From Syntrophaceae bacterium (GTDB lineage: Bacteria; Desulfobacterota; Syntrophia; Syntrophales; PHBD01), in assembly GCA_013177825.1 (NCBI GenBank), contig JABLXX010000005.1:248001-312000 (forward strand): a stretch of 64,000 bases of DNA, read 5' to 3'. Numbering within the stretch: the stretch's first letter is position 1; every line of letters begins with the position of its first letter. A program made the translations under genes and the position numbers. This document shows positions 43,988 to 52,565 of this stretch, piece after piece. The notes beneath the pieces are model-generated. The model had not been told where the DNA came from. It did not search any database and saw nothing but the letters and a program-made list of their open reading frames with translations.

Positions 43988-45169
43988 TTACGAGAAGAGT
44001 CCCGTCTTTTCGAATCCGTCGATTTCCTCCTCGCCGTAACCCAGTTCGAGGAGAACCGTCCTGTTGTGTGTTCCCGCTTTCACTCCCGTACGGCCGTAGG
44101 CGGCGGGCGTCGCCGAAAACCGGATCGGACAGGCGGGCTGCCTGACGGTGCGGCCGTCGGGCAGCGCAGCCTCGGCCACCCATCCCCGCTCCTTCGCCAG
44201 ATCGCTGTCAAACGCCTCCGACAGCGACAGGACAGGCTCCATACAGGCATCCGCCGCGGCAAAGATCGCCTCCCATTCCCGGCGCGTCTTCCCCGCAAAA
44301 ATCGCCCGGACCTCTTCCTTCACCTTCGCGCAGTCCGGCGGCGCAATCCCGCCGGCAATCAGGTCCGGCCGGCCGATGGCCTTGCAGAAGGAACTGAAGA
44401 ACTGGGGCTCGATGCCCCCGAAGCCGAAATACTCGCCGTCTGCCGTCCGGTAGAAATCGTAAAGGGAGCCGCCGTTCAGGATGAAGCCTTCCCTTTTCAG
44501 CTCCTCCCCTGCCGCCAGGCAGGCCGCGGCGGCCATGGCATTGAAGGCGGCCGCTCCGTCCGTCATGGAGATGTCGATATACTGGCCCGTCCCCGTTTTC
44601 TGCCGATGGATGACGGCGGCCAGGATGGCGATGAGGGAGTGGTTGGAGCCCGACGCCACGTCGGCGACCTGCATGGGAAGCGGAACGGGGCCCTCCTCTT
44701 TTCGCCCTCCGTAGCCCATGAGCCCCGAGAGGGACAGGTAGTTGATGTCGTGGCCGGCCCTGTCCTTCAGCGGTCCCGTCTGGCCGTAACCCGTCAGGGA
44801 GCAGTAGATCAGGGCAGGGAACTTCTCCGCCAGCTGATCGTAGGCCAGGCCGAATTTCGCCATGACCCCGGGACGGAACTGCTCGATGATGACGTCGTAA
44901 CGATCCAGCAGTCGGTGAACGACCCGGACCGCCCGCTGATCCTTGAGATTCAGCGTCAGGGAACGCTTGCCGCGCCCCAGGTAGGCCGAAGCGACGGACA
45001 GGTCGGTGCCCGGCAGGAACGGCGGCATGAAGGCCGTCAGGTCCGGCCGGCTTCCGGAGACCACGGAAAGGACGTCCGCTCCCAGATCGGCGAGGGTCAT
45101 CGTGGCGTAGGGCCCCGGCAACAGCGTCGTAAAATCCAGAATCTTCAACCCTTCCAACGGTCCCGGCAT
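43988..45169 (-). CDS. α-Methylacyl-CoA racemase (CaiB/BaiF family)
   Basis: 393 residues. The three active-site residues of α-methylacyl-CoA racemase are visible with the right spacing: His140 in AGHDINYLSLSG, Asp170 in QVADVASGS and Glu254 in GGIEPQF (His126, Asp156, Glu241 in the mycobacterial enzyme). CoA-transferases of the same family have an Asp nucleophile elsewhere and lack the GHDINY signature. It interconverts (2R)- and (2S)-methylacyl-CoA so that a stereospecific acyl-CoA dehydrogenase can act. It is preceded by the acyl-CoA dehydrogenase gene (13-bp gap). This implies α-methyl-branched substrates. Confidence 0.87.
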   Translation of the reverse strand: MPGPLEGLKILDFTTLLPGPYATMTLADLGADVLSVVSGSRPDLTAFMPPFLPGTDLSVASAYLGRGKRSLTLNLKDQRAVRVVHRLLDRYDVIIEQFRPGVMAKFGLAYDQLAEKFPALIYCSLTGYGQTGPLKDRAGHDINYLSLSGLMGYGGRKEEGPVPLPMQVADVASGSNHSLIAILAAVIHRQKTGTGQYIDISMTDGAAAFNAMAAAACLAAGEELKREGFILNGGSLYDFYRTADGEYFGFGGIEPQFFSSFCKAIGRPDLIAGGIAPPDCAKVKEEVRAIFAGKTRREWEAIFAAADACMEPVLSLSEAFDSDLAKERGWVAEAALPDGRTVRQPACPIRFSATPAAYGRTGVKAGTHNRTVLLELGYGEEEIDGFEKTGLFS

Positions 45170-45182
45170 GGAATCGCCCCTC

Positions 45183-46325
45183 CTACAGGCCCATGAACCG
45201 GGCGATGATGGTCTTCATGATCTCGTTCGTGCCGGCGAAAATCCGGGTCACCCGGAGATCCCGCCAGGCGCGGGAGATGGGATACTCGTCGCAGTAACCA
45301 TAGCCGCCGTGGAGCTGCAGGCACCGGTCGGCGACGCGGTTGGCCATGTCGCTGATCCAGTACTTGGCCATGGACGTCTCGATGATGATCTGCTTCCCTT
45401 CCATGTGGTCCGCCACCAGCTTGTCGACGAAGGTCCGGCCGATCTTGATCTCCGTGGCCATCTCCACGATCTCGAACTGGCTGTGTTGAAACTTGGAAAT
45501 CGGCTTACCGAAAACCGGCCGCTCCTGGCAGTACTTGATGGTGAACTCGAGCATGAACTCGGCCGCAGCGACGGCTCCGATCGACAGGACCAGGCGCTCC
45601 TGCTGGAGCTTCTGCATGAGCTTCAGGAAGCCCGTGCCCTTGTCCCCGAGGCGGTTGCTCTTCGGGATCCGGCAGTCCGTAAAATACAGCTCCGATGTAT
45701 CCTGGCTGTGCCAGCCGGCCTTCTTGAGCTGCCGGCCCTTCTCGAACCCGGGCGTACCGGTCTCGACGAGGAAAAGATCCACGGCCTTGTGGGGATTGCT
45801 TTCCGCCGGGTCCTTTGCGGCCACGACACACAGATCGCAGTTGATCCCGTTCGAGATGAAGGTTTTCTGACCGTTGAGGATGAAGGAATCCCCGCTCTCC
45901 GCGGCGGTCATCTTCATGGCCGCCAGGTCGCTCCCCGCATTGGGCTCCGTCATGGCAACCGCCGTGATGCAGTCGCCGCTGACGCAGCCGGGGAGGTACT
46001 TCTGCTTGTGCTCCTCGGAACCATAGGAAAGAATATAGGGAACGATGATGTCGCTGTGCAGCGCGGCGGTGAGACCCCAGAAATTCGCCCGGGCCATTTC
46101 CTCGTTGACGATCACCGAGTACAGAAAATCCGCCCCCGGTCCGCCGTACTCCACGGGAACCGATGTCCCCAGAAATCCCTGCTGTCCCATCTTCTGCCAT
46201 GCGCTCTTGGGAACGATGCCGGCCTCCTCCCACTCTTCGACGTGGGGGATCAGCTCGTTCGCGACAAACTTGCGCAGGGTATCGCGGAACATCTTGTGTT
46301 CATCCGTGTAATTGAGAATATCCAT
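45183..46325 (-). CDS. Acyl-CoA dehydrogenase
   Basis: 380 residues with AVAMTEPNAGSDLAAMK, LHGGYGYCDEYPISRAWRDLRV and IFAGTNEIMKTII. The MCAD-type Glu position is Ala (FAGTNEI), but LQQERLVLS keeps the Glu used in isovaleryl-/branched-chain-type enzymes. That fits the neighbouring α-methylacyl-CoA racemase and a 2-methylacyl-CoA substrate. It has a good ribosome-binding site (AAGGAG). A long hairpin lies in the 140-bp gap to the upstream thiolase gene. Confidence 0.93.
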   Translation of the reverse strand: MDILNYTDEHKMFRDTLRKFVANELIPHVEEWEEAGIVPKSAWQKMGQQGFLGTSVPVEYGGPGADFLYSVIVNEEMARANFWGLTAALHSDIIVPYILSYGSEEHKQKYLPGCVSGDCITAVAMTEPNAGSDLAAMKMTAAESGDSFILNGQKTFISNGINCDLCVVAAKDPAESNPHKAVDLFLVETGTPGFEKGRQLKKAGWHSQDTSELYFTDCRIPKSNRLGDKGTGFLKLMQKLQQERLVLSIGAVAAAEFMLEFTIKYCQERPVFGKPISKFQHSQFEIVEMATEIKIGRTFVDKLVADHMEGKQIIIETSMAKYWISDMANRVADRCLQLHGGYGYCDEYPISRAWRDLRVTRIFAGTNEIMKTIIARFMGL

Positions 46326-46407
46326 ACGTTGTCTCCTTGACGAAAAGCCGATGGTTCAGAATGCAACGTCAATCGCTGCGGATACCGTATCTCTCACGTC
46401 CGGGTTG

Positions 46408-46449
46408 CCTGCCGGGGCGAAGGGGACGGGCCCCTTCACCTCCGGCAGG
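46408..46449 (-). repeat. Intercistronic hairpin between thiolase and dehydrogenase genes
   Basis: CCTGCCGG (46408-46415) pairs with CCGGCAGG (46442-46449), with inner GAAGGGG/CCCCTTC pairing. No U-run; likely an mRNA processing or stability element inside the operon. Confidence 0.5.
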
Positions 46450-46465
46450 ACGTAACGGATGGGAA

Positions 46466-47674
46466 CTATTTACCGAGTTTGCCGATAATGGAGATGGCGC
46501 ACACGTTCTGGTGGGGGAACCCGCCCAGGTTGTGCGTCAAGCCGTAACGGGGATCCTTCAACTGGCGTTCCCCCGCCTTGCCCTGCAGCTGCAGGTACAT
46601 CTCGTAGATCATCCGGAGCCCCGAGGCCCCGATGGGATGGCCGAAACACTTGAGGCCACCGTCGATCTGCGCCGGCACCTTGCCGTCCCGGTCGTACATG
46701 CCGTCCAGGGCGTCCTTCCAGGCCTGGCCCGGCTCGGAGATGTGGAGATCTTCGTAGCTGACCAGCTCCGTGATGGAAAAGCAGTCGTGGAGCTCAATCA
46801 TGCTGAGCTCTTCCTTCGGATTGGTGATGCCGGCCTCTTTGTATGCGGCGGTGCTGCACTTGCTCGCCGTAACGAAATGATCACCGGCCCACTCGTTGAA
46901 GCCGCCTTCATAGCCGTTGCTGACGGACAACTGGACCGCCTTGACGGTGATGAGGTCTTTTTTCCCGAGCTTCTTGGCGATTTCCGGGGTCGTCACGATC
47001 GCACAGGCCGATCCGTCGGAGACGCCGCAGCAGTCAAACAGGCCCAGGGGCCAGGCAATGATCGGGGCGCCCATGATCTGTTCCATCGTGACGGCCTTCC
47101 GCAGGTGGGCCTTGGGATTCAGGGCACCGTTGGCGTGGCTCTTCATCGAAACGTGGGCGATGGCCCGCTTGATGTCGTCGTTCTTGATCCGGTTCTTGGC
47201 CACATAGGCCGACGCGAGCTGGGCGAACAGGCCCGGCGCCGTCGCATTGGGAAACCACTGCCAGACCAGGCTGCCCGCCGTAGCCCCCCACGCGGGGAGA
47301 CCGCCGTACCCCGTATCCTTCAGCTTCTCGACGCCCAGCGCCAGACAGATGTCGTAGGCGCCCGAGGCGACGCCGTATACCGCCCCGCGGAATGCCTCGG
47401 TCCCCGTGGCGCAATAGTTCTCCATCCTCGAAACGGGGATGTTGGGCAGGCGGAGGGCGACGCTCATGGACGGCGAGCCCTTGCCGACGTTGACCTCATC
47501 CATGCAGACCCCGAACCAGGCGGCCTGGATTTCCTTCTTTTCGATCCCCGCATCGGCGATCGCTTCCTGAAAGGCCTCGACCATCAGGCCCTCCGCTCCC
47601 ATATCCCATCGCTCTCCGAACCGGGTGCAACCCATGCCGATGATCGCGACTTTGTCTCTAATTCCCGAAGCCAT
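46466..47674 (-). CDS. SCPx-type thiolase (3-ketoacyl-CoA thiolase)
   Basis: 402 residues with a complete thiolase active site: nucleophile Cys88 in ENYCATGTEAFRGA, His in IELHDCFSITEL, and GHPIGASGLRM. The C-terminus LTHNLGGFPHQNVCAISIIG is typical of the SCPx/lipid-transfer thiolases. It performs the final thiolytic step, releasing acetyl- or propionyl-CoA (SCPx handles 2-methyl-3-ketoacyl-CoA). Unlike the thiolases of operons A and D it keeps all catalytic residues and has no separate DUF35 gene beside it, though the upstream fusion gene carries one. Confidence 0.92.
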   Translation of the reverse strand: MASGIRDKVAIIGMGCTRFGERWDMGAEGLMVEAFQEAIADAGIEKKEIQAAWFGVCMDEVNVGKGSPSMSVALRLPNIPVSRMENYCATGTEAFRGAVYGVASGAYDICLALGVEKLKDTGYGGLPAWGATAGSLVWQWFPNATAPGLFAQLASAYVAKNRIKNDDIKRAIAHVSMKSHANGALNPKAHLRKAVTMEQIMGAPIIAWPLGLFDCCGVSDGSACAIVTTPEIAKKLGKKDLITVKAVQLSVSNGYEGGFNEWAGDHFVTASKCSTAAYKEAGITNPKEELSMIELHDCFSITELVSYEDLHISEPGQAWKDALDGMYDRDGKVPAQIDGGLKCFGHPIGASGLRMIYEMYLQLQGKAGERQLKDPRYGLTHNLGGFPHQNVCAISIIGKLGK

Positions 47675-47693
47675 GGTAGTACCTCCCCAATCG

Positions 47694-50408
47694 TTAGAAT
47701 TTGAACAGCTTGCCGATGAGCTGGGATTTCATCATGTCGCCGCTCACCTTCAGTTTGCCGGCGGAGAAGGCCTTCATGCCGTCCAGTTTGCCGGTGATGA
47801 GATCGACAAAGTCCGCGTCGGCCATGCCAATGGTGGTGGTGGCGCCGTCGACCTTTCCCGTCGATACCTTGCAGGCACCGTCCTTCACGACGACATACCA
47901 GTCGCCGCCCGACGGGCCGGAGATGTTGAACTGGAAGACCACGTCCTTGCCGGCGGCCGCGGCTGCGTTGAAGGCAGACGGCATCTTGTCGAAGATCGAC
48001 TTGACGTCCATTGCTCCATCGCTCTTGGGCGCCTCGCTGCCCGCCGGTGCCGGCGGCATGAGGAACGTCATGATGGCCGCGTTCAGCTCTCCGTAGTATT
48101 TCGCGCCGGCCATGCTGTTGATCTTTTCCCAGTTGTCGCGGATGTCCTCCGGCGTCGGCACTTTCCCGCCGTCGCCCAGCGTGATCCCGGGGCCGGTCAT
48201 GATGGCCGCGCGGCTGTAGTACCCGGCGCCCACGTTGAAAACGCTTCCGTTTTCCTTGCAGTCCTCGGAGCAGAGATAAATGGTGAGGCCGGCGACGTAA
48301 TCGGGGCTCATCTTCTTGAACATCTCAGGCGGCATGACGTCTTCCGTCAGCCGGGACGCCGCGATCGGCGCGACCGTGTTGACGAGTATGTTGTACTTCC
48401 CGCCCTCCGCCTTGAGCGTGTTCATGAAGCCCACCAGCCCCAGCTTGGCCGAGGAATAGTTGGTCTGGCCGAAGTTGCCGTACAGGCCCGCTGCGGACGT
48501 CGTCATGACGATCCGGCCGTACCCGTTTTCCCGCATGGCCTTGAAGGCCGGGCGCGTCACGTTGTAGGCGCCGTTCAGGTGGACCGCCAGGACGGCCGCC
48601 CAGTGCTCCGGCTCCATCTTGAGAATGCCCTTGTCGCGGAGGATGCCCGCGTTGTTGATGAGGATGTCGACCTTGCCGAAAGCATCGAGGGCCGTCTTCA
48701 CGATTCCCTCGCCGCCCTGGGGCGTGGCCACGTTGTCGTAATTGGCGACGGCCTCGCCTCCCAATGCCTTGATTTCATTGACGACCAGGTCGGCAGGCCC
48801 GGCTGCACCCGCTCCCGATCCGTCCCGAGCACCGCCGAAGTCGTTCACCACGACCTTCGCACCGCGGCGACCCAGTTCCAATGCATAGGCTCTTCCCAAA
48901 CCGGCGCCGGCGCCCGTCACGATGGCCACCCTGCCCTGGAAGTCGACCTCGGGAATCCAGTCGGTCTCCGGTACTGGCTTCCAGAAATACTGGGAGAATC
49001 CGCGCGCCTTGTCGGCAACCCTTCGGCGGAAGGACAGCGTCACGGGCATGCCGACCTTGAGGTCGTTCAGCTCGCAGTCGGTGAAGTCGGCCACGAAGCG
49101 GCCGCCGCCCTCAAACTGCACCAGGCCGTAGATCGCGGGCGGATCGACCGACACCGCCAGAAGGTCGCCGGTGAAGCTCTTGATTCGCGCCGGAACGCCG
49201 GCGAATTCGTAGTCTTCCATGGGCCCCACGTGGCCGCAGGCGGGGTTCACGCAGATGTCCGCCGGCGGGAACTGGGGCGTCCCGCAGGCCGTGCACTTGC
49301 CGCCGACCATGCCGAGGATCATCTTGCGGTTCCGCCAGAGGGCCGTCATGGCCGTCTGGACCGGTGCCTCCGCCCGGATGCCCGTCTCCGGATCGATCAG
49401 CTCGCGGAACTTGAGGAACTTCATGTAGTTGTCCGTTGTTTTCTTCTTGGCCAGCGAACCCTTCACGCCCGCCCGCGCGGCGAGCTTCGTGATGTTCTCC
49501 GTCACCTTGAAGTACATGGCGTCGCATCCCTGGCCGAAGCCGGCCACCAGGATTCCGTCGCCCGGCTTGGCCGTCTCGAGGGCCGATACGAACATCAGAA
49601 GGGCGTGGGCCGTGCCGGTTTCCCCGCAGACTTCGTGCATCGTGTCTACGAGTTTGTCGCCGGTGGCGCCGAGCTTCTTGGCGATGGACCGGTGCTCGGC
49701 CTTGAAGATGCACGGGAAGACGAGTTTCTGGACGTCGTCCATGGTGATCTTCAGCTTCTTCATGAGACCGCCGACCGCCTCGGGGATGAACTTGGAGTAG
49801 CCTTCCTCACGGAGCCAGCGCTCTTCCCAGGTGTAGTCGAACTCGGACCAGGAACCGCGAAAATGGTCCACGAAGTCGTAAGTCACGCTGTAGGAGCCCT
49901 TGAATTCCGCCACGACGTCATCGCTGCCGACCATCAGGGCCGCCGCGCCGTCTCCGAACCACATTTCATAGAAGCCGGCCGTCCTGGTGTGGCGCTTGTC
50001 CGAAGCGGCGACCAGAATGGTCTTGCGGTTGCCCGCTTTCGCAACGTCGAGGGCCGTGAGCAGGCCCGTGGTCCCTGCCCGCTGAGAGGACGTGAAGTCC
50101 GCCGTGTTGATGTCGCTCCGCAGGTTCAGCGCCGTCACCAGGATTCCCGCGTTCTGTCGGTCACTGAAGGGGAGAGTCGTCGAGCAGAGATAACCTGCGT
50201 CGATCTTCTTCTTGTCCTTGCCGATCAGGCAGTCCTGGGCCGCCGCGACCGCCATGGTAAGGCTGTCTTCGTCATAGTTGCACATGGAGCGCTCGCCCTG
50301 GGCGACGCTGATGAGCGCCGGGGCGAACCAGCCCATGGCCTGGTAGATCGCCATCCGGTCCAATCTCAGGCGAGGGATATAGGCTCCAAATGATGTGATA
50401 CCGATCAT
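47694..50408 (-). CDS. HMGS-like / DUF35 / SDR (MFE-2) / SCP2 four-domain fusion protein
   Basis: 904 residues. About 1-340 is an HMG-CoA-synthase-like condensing fold (ITSFGAYIPRLRL, MWFGDGAAALMVG). About 355-465 is a DUF35 module with zinc cysteines 372, 375, 386 and 391. About 485-735 is an MFE-2-type short-chain dehydrogenase with TGAGAGLG 498-505, NNAG 585-588, Ser638, Tyr651 and Lys655. About 800-904 is an SCP2 lipid-carrier domain ending KLFKF. By eye the condensing domain lacks its catalytic residues: STTLP replaces the Glu region, SSQRAGT (108-109) the Cys, and FPCIF the His. The SDR should oxidise (R)-3-hydroxyacyl-CoA. The start at MIGITSFGAY has GAAGGAGG upstream. Confidence 0.88.
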   Translation of the reverse strand: MIGITSFGAYIPRLRLDRMAIYQAMGWFAPALISVAQGERSMCNYDEDSLTMAVAAAQDCLIGKDKKKIDAGYLCSTTLPFSDRQNAGILVTALNLRSDINTADFTSSQRAGTTGLLTALDVAKAGNRKTILVAASDKRHTRTAGFYEMWFGDGAAALMVGSDDVVAEFKGSYSVTYDFVDHFRGSWSEFDYTWEERWLREEGYSKFIPEAVGGLMKKLKITMDDVQKLVFPCIFKAEHRSIAKKLGATGDKLVDTMHEVCGETGTAHALLMFVSALETAKPGDGILVAGFGQGCDAMYFKVTENITKLAARAGVKGSLAKKKTTDNYMKFLKFRELIDPETGIRAEAPVQTAMTALWRNRKMILGMVGGKCTACGTPQFPPADICVNPACGHVGPMEDYEFAGVPARIKSFTGDLLAVSVDPPAIYGLVQFEGGGRFVADFTDCELNDLKVGMPVTLSFRRRVADKARGFSQYFWKPVPETDWIPEVDFQGRVAIVTGAGAGLGRAYALELGRRGAKVVVNDFGGARDGSGAGAAGPADLVVNEIKALGGEAVANYDNVATPQGGEGIVKTALDAFGKVDILINNAGILRDKGILKMEPEHWAAVLAVHLNGAYNVTRPAFKAMRENGYGRIVMTTSAAGLYGNFGQTNYSSAKLGLVGFMNTLKAEGGKYNILVNTVAPIAASRLTEDVMPPEMFKKMSPDYVAGLTIYLCSEDCKENGSVFNVGAGYYSRAAIMTGPGITLGDGGKVPTPEDIRDNWEKINSMAGAKYYGELNAAIMTFLMPPAPAGSEAPKSDGAMDVKSIFDKMPSAFNAAAAAGKDVVFQFNISGPSGGDWYVVVKDGACKVSTGKVDGATTTIGMADADFVDLITGKLDGMKAFSAGKLKVSGDMMKSQLIGKLFKF

Positions 50409-50478
50409 TGTTTTACCTCCTTCATTCACATGTGTTGCTTTCGTGATTTTCGAATCGTTCGTCCCGAAGGATCCCGCC

Positions 50479-51747
50479 TCAGAATTTGAACAGCTTCTCC
50501 AGGAGCTGCGACTTCATCAGGTCCCCTTCTATTTTGAGCTTCCCGGACGTATAGGCCTTCATGGCGTTCATTTTTCCGTTCATGAGGTCAATGTAATCGG
50601 CCGCCGCCATCTTCAACGTGCAGCCGGGGCTCGCATGGGTGCCGGCCGCCACGGTCAGGGCGCCGCCCTTGATCTCCGCATACCAGTCGCCGCCGCCGTC
50701 GCCGGCGATGCAGTACTGAAAGACAACGTCCGTCGTGGCCGCACCCGCCTGGAAGGCACCGGGCATGGCGGCGAAGACATCTTTCACCGCGGTGAATCCG
50801 CCGCTGCTCTTCGGGGCTTCCTTCTTCCCCTCCAGGGCCGCGAGGACATCGCCGAGAACGAGTTCGTTCAGGTTGCTATATTCCCTGGCACCCTTCAGAT
50901 CGGCGATCTTCGCCCAGTTGACGGACACGTCCTCAACGGTGGGGATCTTCGTTCCGCCGCCGAGAACAACGCCGGGGGCCGTCATGATGGCGGCGCGATT
51001 GTAGAAGCCGGCGCCGCAATTGTAGATGTGGCCTGTGTCCGCGCACTCCTCCGAGCAAAGATAAAGGACGATGGGGGACACGTACTCCGGTTTCAGCTTG
51101 TCCAGCATGTCCGGCGGCAGGACGTCTTCCGTCAGCCGCGAGGCGGCGATCGGGGCGATGGTGTTCACCTTGAAGTTGAACTTCCCGCCTTCCAGCTTCA
51201 GGGTGTTCATGAAGCCCACGAGACCCAGTTTGGCCGAGCTGTAGTTCGTCTGGCCGAAATTGCCGTACAGTCCCGCCGCGGAGGTCGTCATGACGATCCG
51301 CCCGAATCCGTTTTCTTTCATGGCGGCGAAGGCCGGGCGTGTCACGTTGTAGGCCCCCGTCAGATGGACATCGAGAACGATCTGCCAGTTCTCAGGCTCC
51401 AGCTTGAGGAGTCCCTTGTCGCGGAGAATGCCCGCGTTGTTGATCAGGATGTCCACCTTTCCGAAGGCGTCGACGGCCGTTTTCACGATGTTCGCGCCGC
51501 CTTCCGCAGTCGCCACGCTGTCGTAGTTGGCAACCGCCTCTCCTCCCAGCGCCTTGATCTCCTCGACGACCTTGTCCGCTGGAGCTGCGGCGCCGGTTCC
51601 CGAACCGTCACGGGCCCCTCCAAAGTCGTTGACGACAACCTTCGCTCCACGTTTGCCCAGTTCCAGGGCATACACACGGCCCAGGCCGCCGCCTGCTCCG
51701 GTTACGATGGCCACGCGACCATCAAAACGAATGCTGCTAGCTCCCAT
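50479..51747 (-). CDS. MFE-2-type (R)-3-hydroxyacyl-CoA dehydrogenase with SCP2 domain
   Basis: 422 residues: SDR domain 1-270 with TGAGGGLG at 16-23, VNDFGGARDGSG (typical of peroxisomal multifunctional enzyme 2), NNAG near 103, catalytic Ser156, Tyr169 and Lys173; then an SCP2 domain about 315-422. It oxidises (R)-3-hydroxyacyl-CoA with NAD, the SCP2 domain holding or transferring the acyl chain. It is closely similar to residues 485-904 of the downstream fusion, so one arose by duplication of the other. The start at MGASSIRFDG is seven bases after GGAG. Confidence 0.92.
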   Translation of the reverse strand: MGASSIRFDGRVAIVTGAGGGLGRVYALELGKRGAKVVVNDFGGARDGSGTGAAAPADKVVEEIKALGGEAVANYDSVATAEGGANIVKTAVDAFGKVDILINNAGILRDKGLLKLEPENWQIVLDVHLTGAYNVTRPAFAAMKENGFGRIVMTTSAAGLYGNFGQTNYSSAKLGLVGFMNTLKLEGGKFNFKVNTIAPIAASRLTEDVLPPDMLDKLKPEYVSPIVLYLCSEECADTGHIYNCGAGFYNRAAIMTAPGVVLGGGTKIPTVEDVSVNWAKIADLKGAREYSNLNELVLGDVLAALEGKKEAPKSSGGFTAVKDVFAAMPGAFQAGAATTDVVFQYCIAGDGGGDWYAEIKGGALTVAAGTHASPGCTLKMAAADYIDLMNGKMNAMKAYTSGKLKIEGDLMKSQLLEKLFKF

Positions 51748-51834
51748 AGTCATTCTCCTTTTCTGCAAAATGCGTGCTGCAAGCGTTCTGTTATATTCTT
51801 CGGACGGCCCATCCCGAGGACAGGCGCATCCTTG

Positions 51835-52476
51835 TCATTCCCGCGCGTAATCCGACCCCTGGGCAAACGCCGGAATATGGATGAACTTCAGCGTCTCCTT
51901 GACCAGCTGGATGTAGTTCTCCCGGCTCATGTTCACCATGGGACGGAAAAGGCTCTCGCCCGACACGAAATTGTGGATCGAATTCATCAGGGCCAGAACT
52001 TCCATCCTCACATGAGGAGGAAGGTTTCTCTTGTCTTTCGCCAACCCCATGGATCGGGCGACATCCGCCGTGAACTCTGGAATCTTGAAGTCGAGCCCGT
52101 CGCCTTCCCGCGTCATGCCGAAATAGCGGAACAGAATCAGATTGGAACATTCGGGATGGTCAAAGAGGTAGTCCGTCATCATCTCGATGGAGATGGCCAG
52201 GCGGTCGTTCCGCGGCATGCCGTGGATGATCTTTTCGACCTCGATCAGTTTCTGGCCGAGATCGCTGCAGATGTCGAGAACGACGGCCTCGTAGAGATCG
52301 CCCTTCTCCCCCCAGTGATAATGAAGCGTGGAGATGTCGATGGCGACTTCCCGGGCGATCATGCGGGTCGTCGTGCCGTGGAAGCCGTTCTGCCCGAAGA
52401 GCCGGCGGGCCACCGCCAGAATCCTCCCTTTCATCGATGTGGGGTCTTTCCGGGCTTTCTCTAGAATCGTGGCCAT
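51835..52476 (-). CDS. TetR-family transcriptional regulator
   Basis: 213 residues. The N-terminal DNA-binding domain is clear (RILAVARRLFGQNGFHGTTTRMIAREVAIDISTLHYHWGEKGDLYEAV, residues about 18-62), with a helical ligand domain after it. TetR proteins usually repress and are released by ligand, in this setting probably an acyl-CoA. It is the first gene of the branched-chain β-oxidation operon (88 bp before the SDR-SCP2 gene). A strong sigma-70 promoter and four direct repeats lie upstream, so autoregulation of the whole operon is likely. Confidence 0.93.
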   Translation of the reverse strand: MATILEKARKDPTSMKGRILAVARRLFGQNGFHGTTTRMIAREVAIDISTLHYHWGEKGDLYEAVVLDICSDLGQKLIEVEKIIHGMPRNDRLAISIEMMTDYLFDHPECSNLILFRYFGMTREGDGLDFKIPEFTADVARSMGLAKDKRNLPPHVRMEVLALMNSIHNFVSGESLFRPMVNMSRENYIQLVKETLKFIHIPAFAQGSDYARE

Positions 52477-52507
52477 CTCAGGTTTCCGTCAACGCATCCA
52501 GCATACC

Positions 52508-52553
52508 GTTCCATTACCCTGTTCCATCTGGCTATTCCATATGCTTGTTCCAT
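52508..52553. repeat. Four direct repeats with 13-bp period, candidate TetR operator
   Basis: [GA]TTCCAT recurs at 52508, 52521, 52534 and 52547, each start exactly 13 bp from the next, with unrelated 6-bp spacers. The array lies between the -10 box and the start codon of the TetR gene, where bound protein would block transcription. Confidence 0.7.
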
Positions 52554-52565
52554 CAAATGATGGGT

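Noticed and set aside
43988-45169. CaiB-type CoA-transferase
   Set aside because: The GHDINY signature and the His/Asp/Glu spacing fit α-methylacyl-CoA racemase better than a transferase.
47625-50393. Plus-strand open frame of more than 900 codons
   Set aside because: Antisense to the four-domain fusion gene. Its composition is that of a mirror frame and no domain is recognisable.
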